This document shows positions 37,841-46,773 of a DNA stretch of 64,000 nucleotides, in pieces. The stretch spans positions 124,001-188,000 of the forward strand of contig NZ_WUEH01000003.1 of the NCBI RefSeq assembly GCF_010468615.1, given 5' to 3'. The notes under the pieces are model-generated. The model was not told where the DNA came from. It did no database searches and saw only the letters and a list, made by a program, of their open reading frames with translations. Positions within the stretch are counted from its first letter, which is position 1; the number at the start of each line of letters is the position of its first letter. The position numbers and the translations under genes are program-made. This DNA is from Pseudodesulfovibrio sp. JC047. GTDB lineage: Bacteria > Desulfobacterota > Desulfovibrionia > Desulfovibrionales > Desulfovibrionaceae.

Positions 37841-37963
37841 ACGGACTGTTCAAAAACGAATGAGTAGCATTCATCTCCAGAAAATTGTCGCAGGAACTCC
37901 ACTCTCCATGAAATGCGATCGCTTTTTGGACCTCATTCAAAAAACCGTTTTTGAACAGTCCGT
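37841..37963. mobile_element. 123-bp MITE-like inverted-repeat element
   Basis: ACGGACTGTTCAAAAACG (37841-37858) and its exact reverse complement (37946-37963) are 18-bp terminal repeats around 87 bases; AATGAG/CTCATT continue the pairing inward. The element lies between caiB and caiC, carries no gene and would fold as a long hairpin in the mRNA. A miniature transposable element or a large processing/termination hairpin are the two readings. Confidence 0.5.
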
Positions 37964-38014
37964 AAACAACAATTCTTCTTTGGATGCAACACATTCAAAT
38001 AAAGGGATATGACA

Positions 38015-39607
38015 GTGGATATCGTTGGTGAAAAAAATATAGGCGCATTGTGGGACGAACTGGCTCAAGTCCATGCTGCAAAGACTGCACTCATTTTTGA
38101 AAACGCCTGTGGCGACACATGCGAGTTCACCTATGCCGAGCTCAATGACGACATCAATCGTGCGGCCAATCTGTTCCTTGAACTGAACATCCGAAAAGGC
38201 GACAAGGTCGCGGTTCAAGTTCACAATAGTCCAGAATTCCTGACAAGCTGGTTCGGTCTCGCCAAGATTGGCGCCATCATGATCCCGATCAATGTTCATT
38301 ACCGCCATGAAGAATGTGCGCATATCCTCAAAAAATGTGCTCCCAAGGCATTGATCATTGAAGAACAATTTTTACAAATACATCAGGAAATTCAGCAACA
38401 GCAGGACATAACAATCCTGCACACGCTTATTGCTCGAACAGACCACGACACAGCGCATCCGAAAACACTCAACTACAACGCGATGCTCCGTAAGCAAACT
38501 ACAACGCTCAAGGAACACGTTTTTGTCAGTTGTGATGATCCGGCAGAAATAATTTTCACCTCTGGAACGACAACACACCCAAAAGGTGTCGTCATCACGC
38601 ATTACAACCTCTGTTTTGCAGGCCGCTATACATCCTGGCAGGTAGGGATTGACTCTGACGACAGATACCTGACGATGATGCCTGCATGTCACATCGACTT
38701 TCAATGTACTGCTGCCATGCCCACATTCGCTGTCGGTGCGACTTTCATCATGCTTGAGAAATACAGTGCCCGAAAATTCTGGCGACAGGTCTGCCTGCAT
38801 CGGGCCACCCTGACGGAATGTATTCCTCTCATGATCCGTACCCAAATGCTGCAACCCCAAAAAGCATGGGAAAAAAACCATTGCCTGCGGGACGTCCTTT
38901 TCTATCTTACGCTCTCCGATCAGGAAAAAAATGCCTTTATGGAACGGTTCAATGTTTCGCTCTTCACGTCATATGGCATGACTGAAACCATTGTCGGCAT
39001 TCTCGGTGACCGGCCTGGCGACCGGCGGAAATGGCCATCCATCGGAAGGACAGGTATTTGCTATGACGTCGAAATTCAGGACAAACACGGCAACGAAATT
39101 CCGCCAAACGAAATCGGCGAAATTGCCATCAAGGGCATTCCCGGAAAAACCCTTTTCAAAGAGTATTATGAAGAGCCGGAAGCCACGGCAGAAACACTGA
39201 CGTCCGATGGCTGGCTGAAAACCGGAGACAAAGGGTACACAGACAAAGATGGGTACTTCTATTTTGTCGATCGCAAACTCAATCTGATCAAACGCTCGGG
39301 CGAAAATATCGCCAGCACCGAGATTGAAAATCTTCTGGTGAGTCACCCGCTTATCATGGACGCCGCAGTTGTCGGCATCCCGGATACCATGTGCGACGAG
39401 ACAGTCAAAGCCTTCATCATCGTCAAAGACGGTGAATCCGTGACAGAAAAAGAAATACTCCAATTCTGCTCCGAAAGAATTGCAAAATTCAAAGTACCAT
39501 CGGCGATTGAAATCCGAAAAACTTTCCCAAGGACATGCGTTGGCAAGGTCCAAAAAAGCATTCTCAGAAAAGAATCAGTCCATCAAAATTCACCCTGTGG
39601 CGACTAA
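38015..39607 (+). CDS. caiC: Carnitine/crotonobetaine-CoA ligase CaiC
   Basis: An AMP-forming acyl-CoA ligase of 530 residues that primes the pathway by making the first betaine-CoA. It starts VDIVGEKNIGALWDELA, close to E. coli MDIIGG..., which favours the GTG at 38015 (AAGGGAT eight bases upstream) over an ATG two codons earlier. Motifs: FTSGTTTHPKGVVITHYN, MTETIVGILGDRPGD, TGDKGYTDKDGYF and the C-terminal CVGKVQKSILRK with the catalytic lysine. The gene is 194 bases after caiB, beyond the inverted-repeat element. Confidence 0.93.
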   Translation: MDIVGEKNIGALWDELAQVHAAKTALIFENACGDTCEFTYAELNDDINRAANLFLELNIRKGDKVAVQVHNSPEFLTSWFGLAKIGAIMIPINVHYRHEECAHILKKCAPKALIIEEQFLQIHQEIQQQQDITILHTLIARTDHDTAHPKTLNYNAMLRKQTTTLKEHVFVSCDDPAEIIFTSGTTTHPKGVVITHYNLCFAGRYTSWQVGIDSDDRYLTMMPACHIDFQCTAAMPTFAVGATFIMLEKYSARKFWRQVCLHRATLTECIPLMIRTQMLQPQKAWEKNHCLRDVLFYLTLSDQEKNAFMERFNVSLFTSYGMTETIVGILGDRPGDRRKWPSIGRTGICYDVEIQDKHGNEIPPNEIGEIAIKGIPGKTLFKEYYEEPEATAETLTSDGWLKTGDKGYTDKDGYFYFVDRKLNLIKRSGENIASTEIENLLVSHPLIMDAAVVGIPDTMCDETVKAFIIVKDGESVTEKEILQFCSERIAKFKVPSAIEIRKTFPRTCVGKVQKSILRKESVHQNSPCGD

Positions 39608-39668
39608 AGACAATCACACACGATGAGGCTGACAAAATACATAAAGAGATGGCCCCGAAGACCCTAAA

Positions 39669-39686
39669 TACTAATCACGATTAGTA
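39669..39686. promoter_or_regulatory. Palindrome TACTAATC-AC-GATTAGTA
   Basis: A perfect 8+8-bp palindrome 48 bases before the hydratase gene, in a 126-base gap after caiC. It looks like a dimeric repressor or activator site and suggests a separate promoter for the hydratase-fix unit. No identical copy was seen before caiT. Confidence 0.5.
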
Positions 39687-39733
39687 AATAAAATCTGATT
39701 ACAACTTAATCAACAGTTAAAAGGAGAATGAAC

Positions 39734-40585
39734 ATGGCATTAAAACTCGACATGGTCGGCAAGTGGTATGGTCCCTTTGAACGGGAATATGACTTCAGGG
39801 AGCTCAGCATTTTTGCACTGGGTTGCGGTGCTGCTGCTGATGGCCAGACGGATCTGGAATACGTGTATGAAAAAGACATGAAAATTCTGCCCATGTTTGC
39901 GGCCATGCCTATCGTCGATAGTGAAGTCACCAAAACCATTGACTATGGATTTGAATGGGGTGGCTCTCTGCACTGGGGCTTTGACCTGAACATCCACCAA
40001 CCCATGACCGCGCTGTCCGGCAAGCTGAGCACAAAAGTCCTGCTGAAAGCGCTCTATGATCGTGGCGAAGGTCGTGGCTGCCTTGCCCAACACATTGGCG
40101 AAACATACGACGAAAATGGCACCAAGCTCTTCACCAACGAAAGCTGGGACTGCGCCTTGTACGACGGCGGCTGGGGCGGCGAAAAAGCTCCTCGTGATAT
40201 CGTTGAAATCCCCGAGCGTGAGCCTGACTTCGAGGTCTCCGAAAAAGTTCCCTTGAACCAGTCCTTGTTGTACCGCCTCAATGGTGACTTTCACCCACAG
40301 CACATTGACTGGAAATATGCACAGAAATTCGGTCATCCAAAACCGAACCTCCATGCAGTCAGCACAGCCGGTTTTGCCTGCCGTCATATCATCAAGACCC
40401 TGTTCCCAGGTGAGCCTGAACGCCTGACCCGCTTCAAGACTCGAATCACCAAGTCCCTGTACCCAGGCTGCACCATTAAAACCCAGATGTGGAAATGGGA
40501 TGATAATTCCATCCACTTCCGTGTGATTGATGCCGATCACCCGGAAACTGTCTACTTGAACTACGCACTGGCTGAATGGAAATAA
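39734..40585 (+). CDS. MaoC/hydratase-2 family enoyl-CoA hydratase in place of CaiD
   Basis: A 283-residue double-hotdog enoyl-CoA hydratase 2, like the MFE-2 hydratase domain. The N-terminal half has IFALGCGAAADGQTDLEYVYEKDMKILPMFAAMP (substrate-binding half) and the C-terminal half the catalytic segment YRLNGDFHPQHIDWKYA with Asp185 and His190, then LHAVSTAGFACR. The usual Asn in D-x-N-P is His here. It sits where caiD would be expected, and no crotonase gene is in the window. Its job is probably hydration/dehydration between crotonobetainyl-CoA and carnitinyl-CoA. AAGGAG lies seven bases before this ATG. Confidence 0.82.
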   Translation: MALKLDMVGKWYGPFEREYDFRELSIFALGCGAAADGQTDLEYVYEKDMKILPMFAAMPIVDSEVTKTIDYGFEWGGSLHWGFDLNIHQPMTALSGKLSTKVLLKALYDRGEGRGCLAQHIGETYDENGTKLFTNESWDCALYDGGWGGEKAPRDIVEIPEREPDFEVSEKVPLNQSLLYRLNGDFHPQHIDWKYAQKFGHPKPNLHAVSTAGFACRHIIKTLFPGEPERLTRFKTRITKSLYPGCTIKTQMWKWDDNSIHFRVIDADHPETVYLNYALAEWK

Positions 40586-40616
40586 GACTTCTTACGAGAA
40601 GTTGAGATGAGCTGAA

Positions 40617-40671
40617 AAGAGAAGGGAAAGCTCTCGTGCCAGGTATAATCCCCGGCAGTTTCCCTTCTCTT
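40617..40671 (+). other. 13-bp stem hairpin between hydratase gene and fixA
   Basis: AAGAGAAGGGAAA (40617-40629) and TTTCCCTTCTCTT (40659-40671) pair perfectly around a 29-base loop. No T-run follows; it may be an mRNA-processing or partial-termination site ahead of fixA. Confidence 0.45.
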
Positions 40672-40700
40672 CTGCAAAGATCAAAACAGGAAGGATACAC

Positions 40701-41474
40701 ATGAAAATCATCGTTGGTTGCAAATTAGTCCCTGAAGAACAGGATATCACTGTTCAAAAAGATGGCACGCTCGACTTGAGCAAAGCCACCCCAAAAATCA
40801 GTCAATTTGACCTCAACGCCATTGAGGCCGCGGTCGAAATCAAGGCTGAAATCGCTGACAGCACGATCACTGCCCTGAGCGTTGGTGGCAAATACCTTGA
40901 TAACACCAAGGCCCGCAAGGACATCCTGTCCCGTGGACCGGACGAATTGACATCGGTCATCGACGAGAATCTCGAAACGGCACTGCCCCACCAGACAGCC
41001 CGTATCATGGCTGCCGCGGCCCAAAAAAATGGATTCGATCTGATTATCTGCGGTGATGGCTCCGGCGATCTGTACGCACAACAGGTCGGCATCCGTCTCG
41101 GTGCAGAACTCGAAGTCTCCACCCTCAATGGTGTCACGAAAATTGTTTCTGTCAGCAATGACTTGCTGGTCGTTGAACGCGCTCTGGAAACTGAAGTCGA
41201 GACGCTGGAAGTATCCCTGCCCGCAGTGATCTCCGTATCCCCAGACATCAACGTGCCCACCATTCCCGGAATGAAATCCATTTTGAAAGCGGGCAAGAAA
41301 CCCGTCAATGCCATGACCCTTTCCGACCTCGGTCTTGCTGACGATCCCGCACTGGTGGAACTTGTCGAAATCAAGGCTGCCCAAAAGAAAGATCGGAAAA
41401 ATATCATCATCGAAGGCGATGGCGAAGACAAGATCGCAGAATTTGTCAGCCACTTGCGCACAATCATGAATTAG
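40701..41474 (+). CDS. fixA: Electron transfer flavoprotein beta subunit FixA
   Basis: A 257-residue ETF beta-type protein (E. coli FixA 256) starting MKIIVGCKLVPEEQDI and containing LICGDGSGDLYAQQVG and AVISVSPDINVPTIPGMKSILKAGKKP. With FixB it passes electrons to CaiA; in Fix systems these come through FixC and FixX and may involve flavin-based bifurcation. AGGA precedes the start and fixB follows after 11 bases. Confidence 0.95.
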   Translation: MKIIVGCKLVPEEQDITVQKDGTLDLSKATPKISQFDLNAIEAAVEIKAEIADSTITALSVGGKYLDNTKARKDILSRGPDELTSVIDENLETALPHQTARIMAAAAQKNGFDLIICGDGSGDLYAQQVGIRLGAELEVSTLNGVTKIVSVSNDLLVVERALETEVETLEVSLPAVISVSPDINVPTIPGMKSILKAGKKPVNAMTLSDLGLADDPALVELVEIKAAQKKDRKNIIIEGDGEDKIAEFVSHLRTIMN

Positions 41475-41485
41475 GGAGAAGGAAA

Positions 41486-42430
41486 ATGAGTAAAATTTCC
41501 AACATATGGGTCTTTAGTGACGCAGAATCCCGTCTGCCCGAAGTCATCGCAGGCGGCGCAGAGCTGGGAGAAAAAGTCTCTGCATTTGTCATCGGTTCCC
41601 AGGACCAGGCAACACAAGCGTTTTCATACGGCGCAGATGCCGTTTATCACCTTGGAGAAATGGACTCCGCACGCATCGTGGAAGCATACGCCGACACCAT
41701 GGCGAAGGTCATTGAAGAGGGCGACAAGCCCGCCATGATCCTGCTGCCCGGCACCAAACGCTGCAAAGCCTTGGCCTCACTGCTGGGTGTCAAGCTCAAT
41801 GCAGGAGTTGTCACCGAAGCATCTGAAATCACTTCGGATGGGAATGCAGTCCAAGCCAAACACATGGTGTACGGTGGTCTCGCCCTTGGTGACGAAAAAA
41901 TCGCGTCCCCGATTTCCATCGTGGTCTTCGGTGGAGGCGTCTTCCAGCCGGCTGAAGCTGATGCATCCAAAACCGGCGAAGCCGTTTCCGTGGATTTCAT
42001 CGAGCCCAAGACATCCATCAAATGCATTGAGCGTCAGCCCAAACAAGGCAGCAGCGTTGACTTGAACAAGGCCAAACGGATTGTTGCAGTGGGTCGCGGA
42101 ATCGCCAAACAGGAAGACATCAAGCTGGCAGAGGGTCTCTGCTCCGCCATCGAAGCCGAATTGGGATGCTCCCGCCCCATCGCAGAAAGCGAAAAATGGA
42201 TGGAGCGTGAACGGTACATCGGTATCTCCGGAGTCATGCCAAAACCGGAACTGTATCTGGCACTGGGCATCTCCGGTCAGGTTCAGCACATGGTTGGAGC
42301 AAACGGCGCACAGTACATTGTCGCAGTCAACAAAGACAAGAATGCTCCGATTTTCGACTATGCCGACTACGGTATCGTTGGCGATCTGTACACCATTGTC
42401 CCGGCAATTGTAGACGCATTCAAGGGATAA
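41486..42430 (+). CDS. fixB: Electron transfer flavoprotein alpha subunit FixB
   Basis: A 314-residue ETF alpha-type protein (E. coli FixB 313). The C-terminal FAD domain shows RIVAVGRGIAKQEDI, ELGCSRPIAESEKWM, IGISGVMPKPELYLALGISGQVQHMVG and NKDKNAPIFDYADYGIVGD. It forms the heterodimer with FixA. Genes fixC and fixX are separated from it here by a gap and a symporter gene, unlike the contiguous fixABCX of enterobacteria. Confidence 0.95.
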   Translation: MSKISNIWVFSDAESRLPEVIAGGAELGEKVSAFVIGSQDQATQAFSYGADAVYHLGEMDSARIVEAYADTMAKVIEEGDKPAMILLPGTKRCKALASLLGVKLNAGVVTEASEITSDGNAVQAKHMVYGGLALGDEKIASPISIVVFGGGVFQPAEADASKTGEAVSVDFIEPKTSIKCIERQPKQGSSVDLNKAKRIVAVGRGIAKQEDIKLAEGLCSAIEAELGCSRPIAESEKWMERERYIGISGVMPKPELYLALGISGQVQHMVGANGAQYIVAVNKDKNAPIFDYADYGIVGDLYTIVPAIVDAFKG

Positions 42431-43059
42431 TCAAATAGTTCAACAGACCACGGGGGTCTTCGATAACAACGGCCCCTTGTTCACACAAATGGAGTTCTCA
42501 GAATAAAAAAACATGACGAGTCAAAACGTCTCCATGATTTGATCAATCGGTACACCTGTCATCCTCCACATCAAACGTGACAGGTGTACCGAAATATCAT
42601 GGCCTATCATGGCACAGCCTGGCGCCATTCAGGAATGTCATGTACCAGACAAACAAATGACACGACATGAACAATATTGCACTCGGCCAACCCCTTATCC
42701 TCCACAGATATGCCTGCACAATTTGATGCAGGTGGGCCCAAAAGCAAACAAAACCTGAGTTCATTGTGGACTGGAACAGAACGGGAACGTTCACAAAGGT
42801 TCTTCATTATCACACAAACGTACTTTTATGCGGTGATAATGAAGAACCTGCCCCAAAATCACCATGAATTATATCGAAAACAATCAACTATTTTCCAAAA
42901 AACCAAAAGACGCGGTAACGCGGGAAAACATACATATTCTTTTTGAGGAATAAATACTGAAATTCGAAAGTTAAAATCACATGTTCTTGCGGTCCCGCCG
43001 TTCTTAAGCATACAGAAGGCCAAATTTTAACTGCAAGATACAAGCAATAAGGACGAAGT
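42431..43059 (+). other. Structured 630-base gap after fixB
   Basis: No gene was found. Two perfect long stems are present: CGGTACACCTGTCA (42548-42561) / TGACAGGTGTACCG (42578-42591) and AGGTTCTTCATTATCAC (42797-42813) / GTGATAATGAAGAACCT (42833-42849). Neither is followed by a T-run. The first may end the fixAB message; the second could be an operator for the symporter unit or part of a small RNA. Confidence 0.45.
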
Positions 43060-43188
43060 ATGGGCGAAATTATATTTTCCATCTCCATAGGAGCATGTCT
43101 TGTGACTGTTGGACTGTTCATGAACTGGAAGCTCTCAAAAGAATATCGAAAACTTCTACGAGAAAAAACCGAATCCAAATCGGAATAA
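43060..43188 (+). CDS. 42-residue symporter accessory membrane protein
   Basis: A short gene (ATG at 43060, TAA at 43186-43188) with AAGGA eight bases upstream, ending four bases before the symporter ATG. The product begins MGEIIFSISIGACLVTVGLFMNW, one transmembrane helix, and has a charged tail rich in Lys and Glu. It fits the small accessory proteins that I recall being encoded just upstream of sodium:solute symporters. It probably supports folding or assembly of its neighbour. Confidence 0.65.
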   Translation: MGEIIFSISIGACLVTVGLFMNWKLSKEYRKLLREKTESKSE

Positions 43189-43192
43189 TATT

Positions 43193-44812
43193 ATGAACAT
43201 CTATACTATCGGCGTTCTTTGCTGCATCTTGATCTATATTATCATCGGGTTTTACGCTGGCCGGAAAATAGAAAATGTCGAAGACTACTATGTCTGCGGA
43301 CGCAATGCCCCGACCATCATGATCGCAGGGACCATGTTTGCTTCCATGCTCAGCACGAACGGCTTCATGGGGGATACCGCGTATTGTTTTACCGGGAATA
43401 TAACAACCATGATCCTGATTAATGCTCTCTGCGCTTGCGGATACGTTGTCGGACCACTGCTCTTCGGTCGATATCTGCGTCGTGCAAAAGTCAACACCAT
43501 GCCTTCATATTTCTGGCGTCGTTTCAACAGCAAAAGAATTCGACGATTTGCCGGCATAACAACAGTTATTTCACTGTCTGCCTATCTTCTGAGCGTCATT
43601 CAGGGCACGGGAATTCTCATGGAAACCCTGACCGGATATGACAAAACTATCTGCCTGCTCATCGCATGGTTCTGCATCACCTTTTTCACCATTTATTCCG
43701 GGTCTCGGGGTGTCGTCATCACCGACACACTCATGTGCATCTTCTTTCTCGCCGCAACCATTATCGCCGGACCATTCGTGTTCAACGCAAGCGGCGGTCT
43801 CGGAAATCTGATAACGACCCTCGCGACCTCGCCAGACACACCGGCGGGACTTCTGGATTACCATGGCAACACAGGCGGCAAATCGCCAATGGACATGATC
43901 ATGTATGCCATCACCATCGGATGCGTCTGGATGCTGGCTGTCAGCGTCAGCCCATGGCAGGCCGGGCGCAACATGATGGCAAAAAGCGAACACGTCATCT
44001 TCCGTTCCGGTGCCATCTCGGCCTTTCTGACTGTCTTCTTCCTGTTGTACCTGTACCTGATCGCAATCAGCATCATTCCGTTACACCCCAATATCGACAA
44101 ACCGGAAAAAATTCTCATATGGGCGGCCTTTGAAATCATGCCGCAATTGATCGGCGTTGTCCTGTTGACAGGTATCATGACAGCAGGACTTTCCTCGGCA
44201 TCAACTTTTCTTTCTGTCGTCAGCTTCAGTATCTCCAGTGATGTCATGGACATTAATTTCAAGGATGAAAAAGCCCAATTGGAATTCACACGATTTGCCG
44301 TCCTGGTTGTTGGATTGATGGCCTTGGGACTGGCCTGTCTGGAGCTGTCATCCATCCGCATCATCACTTGGTTTGCCAGCACCATCATCGCCTCATCATG
44401 GGGAGTGGTGGCCATTGCCAGCGTGTGGAGCAAGAAACTCACGGAACGCGGAGCCTACTATTCGATGGTCGGCGGATTCTTTTGCTACCTGATCGCTAAA
44501 ATTCTGAAGGAAGTGGCGGGACTCCCCCTCAACAATCTACTCGATCCCTTCTTTATCGGGATTGCCCTGAGCGCCGTATTGGCAATTCTGGGATCACGAG
44601 GACAAAAACGCACTCCCGAAGAAGCGGCTTTCCACACCAAATTGCATGAGGTGCCAGCGTCCGAAATCGTCATCAGCGATTACAAGAAAGATACAATATA
44701 CGGTTGGGGCCTGGTGGGAGCTGGAATTCTCATCTCCTCCATATTCATAATTTATTGGGCAATCCCCTACAATACAATCAAGGGAATCGACCTGCTGTCT
44801 TTCCTTAATTAA
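43193..44812 (+). CDS. Sodium:solute symporter (SSS family)
   Basis: A 539-residue membrane protein with about 13 hydrophobic helices and family signatures: ENVEDYYVCGRNAPTIMIAGTMFASMLSTNGFMGD near the N-terminus, QGTGILMETLTGY, and GIMTAGLSSASTFLSVVSFSISSDV, whose Ser residues lie at the sodium site. The substrate is unknown. Its place between fixB and fixC suggests a betaine, a breakdown product, or a carbon source linked to carnitine reduction. It is preceded by the 42-residue accessory gene. Confidence 0.83.
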   Translation: MNIYTIGVLCCILIYIIIGFYAGRKIENVEDYYVCGRNAPTIMIAGTMFASMLSTNGFMGDTAYCFTGNITTMILINALCACGYVVGPLLFGRYLRRAKVNTMPSYFWRRFNSKRIRRFAGITTVISLSAYLLSVIQGTGILMETLTGYDKTICLLIAWFCITFFTIYSGSRGVVITDTLMCIFFLAATIIAGPFVFNASGGLGNLITTLATSPDTPAGLLDYHGNTGGKSPMDMIMYAITIGCVWMLAVSVSPWQAGRNMMAKSEHVIFRSGAISAFLTVFFLLYLYLIAISIIPLHPNIDKPEKILIWAAFEIMPQLIGVVLLTGIMTAGLSSASTFLSVVSFSISSDVMDINFKDEKAQLEFTRFAVLVVGLMALGLACLELSSIRIITWFASTIIASSWGVVAIASVWSKKLTERGAYYSMVGGFFCYLIAKILKEVAGLPLNNLLDPFFIGIALSAVLAILGSRGQKRTPEEAAFHTKLHEVPASEIVISDYKKDTIYGWGLVGAGILISSIFIIYWAIPYNTIKGIDLLSFLN

Positions 44813-44946
44813 AAGCATAGAATAGCCTTAACAGGCTAAATTTACTGGGAATAATTTGTATCCTTTTACTCATGACGGAGAAAAGGACGTCTTTCACTCA
44901 ACCCAAAAACATCTCTAAGGCCTCTGGCCGTATATGAGGTACCATT

Positions 44947-46230
44947 ATGTCTGTAGATTTTGATGTAATCATTGTTGGCGCAGGCCTCGCAGGATGCACC
45001 AGTGCATACCTGCTGGCTCAAGCCGGTCTGGAAACGCTGGTCATTGAACGTGGCAACTTCCCTGGTGCCAAGAACATGACTGGCGGCAGACTGTACGGTC
45101 ACAGCCTGGAAAAGATCTTCCCCAATTTCGCGGAAGAAGCCCCGGTTGAACGGTGCATTGTTCATGAAAAAATTTCCTTTATGGACGGCGAAGACAGCAC
45201 CACTTTGGAATATGCTTCGCCCAAATCCGAAGATCCGGCAGACCGTTCCTATTCGGTCCTCCGTTCTAAATTCGATCAATGGCTTGCTGACAAGGCCGAA
45301 TCTGCCGGTGCCAGCATCGTGCCCGGTATCCGGGTCGATGACCTCATCGTCCGCGACGGCAAAGTCTGCGGCGTGGTTGCCTCGGGTGAAGAAATGGAAG
45401 CCCACACGGTCATCCTGGCCGACGGCGTCAATTCCATTCTGGCCGAGAAACTCGGTATGGAAACCAAAGTCTCTCCACATACCGGAGCGGTAGGCGTCAA
45501 GGAAGTCATCCAGCTCTCCAAGCAACAAATCAATGACCGCTTCGGCTGCACGGATGATGACGGTGCGGCATGGCTCTTCGCGGGCACCCCGTCCAATGGG
45601 CACATGGGTGGCGGCTTCATTTATACCAACGAAGACACCTTGTCCCTCGGTCTGGTCTTCGGCCTGCACAACATTGATAAGACAGATAAAAGTGTTCCTC
45701 AAATGTTGGAAGACTTCAAGGACCACCCCACCGTCAAACCCCTTCTTGAAGGTGGAAAACTGATCGAATACTCTGCCCACGTTGTTCCTGAAGGCGGCTA
45801 CGACATGATTCCGAAACTGGTCGGTGACGGCGTGCTCGTGGCAGGCGATGCCGCAGGCCTGTGCCTGAATGTCGGATTCACCGTTCGAGGTATGGATCTG
45901 GCCATTGCGTCCGGCGAAGCTGCGGCAAAAGCGGTGATCGCTGCCAAAAACAACGGAGACTTCAGCGAAAGCGGACTGTCCTCCTACAAAACGGAACTTG
46001 AAAACAGTTTTGTAATGAAAGATATGAAGCTGTATCAAAAGCTTCCCCGATTTCTCGACAACCCCCGTATGTACAACGAATACCCAAACATGGTGACCGG
46101 AATCATGAAAGATATCTTCACCATCAACGGAACATCCGTTCCCTTGCGGAAAATCATTACACCTCACTTGAAACAGGTTGGATTCATGAACCTGCTTAAA
46201 GACGGCTTCAAAGGAGCGAAAGCGATATGA
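44947..46230 (+). CDS. fixC: ETF:quinone oxidoreductase-like flavoprotein FixC
   Basis: A 427-residue FAD protein (E. coli FixC 428). The dinucleotide fold is at the start (DFDVIIVGAGLAGCTSAYLLAQAGLETLVIERG), followed by MTGGRLYGHSLEKIFPNF and the C-terminal GDAAGLCLNVGFTVRGMDLAIASG. It exchanges electrons between FixAB and FixX/quinone at the membrane. The stop overlaps the fixX start by four bases. Confidence 0.95.
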   Translation: MSVDFDVIIVGAGLAGCTSAYLLAQAGLETLVIERGNFPGAKNMTGGRLYGHSLEKIFPNFAEEAPVERCIVHEKISFMDGEDSTTLEYASPKSEDPADRSYSVLRSKFDQWLADKAESAGASIVPGIRVDDLIVRDGKVCGVVASGEEMEAHTVILADGVNSILAEKLGMETKVSPHTGAVGVKEVIQLSKQQINDRFGCTDDDGAAWLFAGTPSNGHMGGGFIYTNEDTLSLGLVFGLHNIDKTDKSVPQMLEDFKDHPTVKPLLEGGKLIEYSAHVVPEGGYDMIPKLVGDGVLVAGDAAGLCLNVGFTVRGMDLAIASGEAAAKAVIAAKNNGDFSESGLSSYKTELENSFVMKDMKLYQKLPRFLDNPRMYNEYPNMVTGIMKDIFTINGTSVPLRKIITPHLKQVGFMNLLKDGFKGAKAI

Positions 46231-46514
46231 GTAATCCAGTCAATGTAGACGTCAAACTCGGCGTCAATAAATTCTTTGTCGACGAGGGAAATCCTCACAT
46301 CGAACTGGTGGAAACGCCAAATGAAGAGGAATTCGCCAAACTCGAAGCAGCATGTCCCGCCGGTCTGTATAAAAGAGATGACAACGGCACCATGCATTTC
46401 GATTGTGCGGGTTGTCTGGAATGTGGCACCTGCCGGATTCTGTGTGGTAAGACCATCCTGAAAAAATGGGAATATCCCAATGGAACATTCGGGGTTGAAT
46501 TCCGCCACGGTTAA
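46227..46514 (+). CDS. fixX: Ferredoxin-like protein FixX
   Basis: A 95-residue ferredoxin-like protein of exactly the E. coli FixX length. The cluster motif is FDCAGCLECGTCRILC, and the C-terminus KKWEYPNGTFGVEFRHG is typical. It is translationally coupled to fixC and completes the FixABCX electron route to CaiA. Confidence 0.95.
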   Translation: MSNPVNVDVKLGVNKFFVDEGNPHIELVETPNEEEFAKLEAACPAGLYKRDDNGTMHFDCAGCLECGTCRILCGKTILKKWEYPNGTFGVEFRHG

Positions 46515-46674
46515 GTCGTTGAACGGCATTACGACAGAGTCAATCCCATCTTCAAAAGAATAGACAAACTTCCCATCCCCTTGGTAAGTCCAGACCCCTG
46601 TTCGGCATCATGACAAAAGGACTCCTTTATGCCATTGACATCCGGACAAAACTCCTAAAACTTGGGCTTCCCGG

Positions 46675-46703
46675 TGCCGACAGTGAAACCAGCACTGTCG
46701 GCG
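46675..46703 (+). other. Hairpin in fixX-yhdT gap
   Basis: TGCCGACAGTG (46675-46685) pairs with CACTGTCGGCG (46693-46703), with a G-U at the end. It probably closes the fix unit; the remainder of the 259-base gap shows nothing else. Confidence 0.45.
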
Positions 46704-46773
46704 CCATCAAGGGCTTTGAAAAAAGGGCCTGAGAATACATCATCCCCCAATTCCGTTTACAAGGGAACGCATC

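Noticed and set aside
37841-37963. Full insertion sequence between caiB and caiC
   Set aside because: Only 123 bases lie between the outer ends and no transposase frame is present.
44866-46167. Minus-strand open frame (about 433 codons) opposite fixC
   Set aside because: Exact antisense of fixC with no recognisable domain; fixC is certain.
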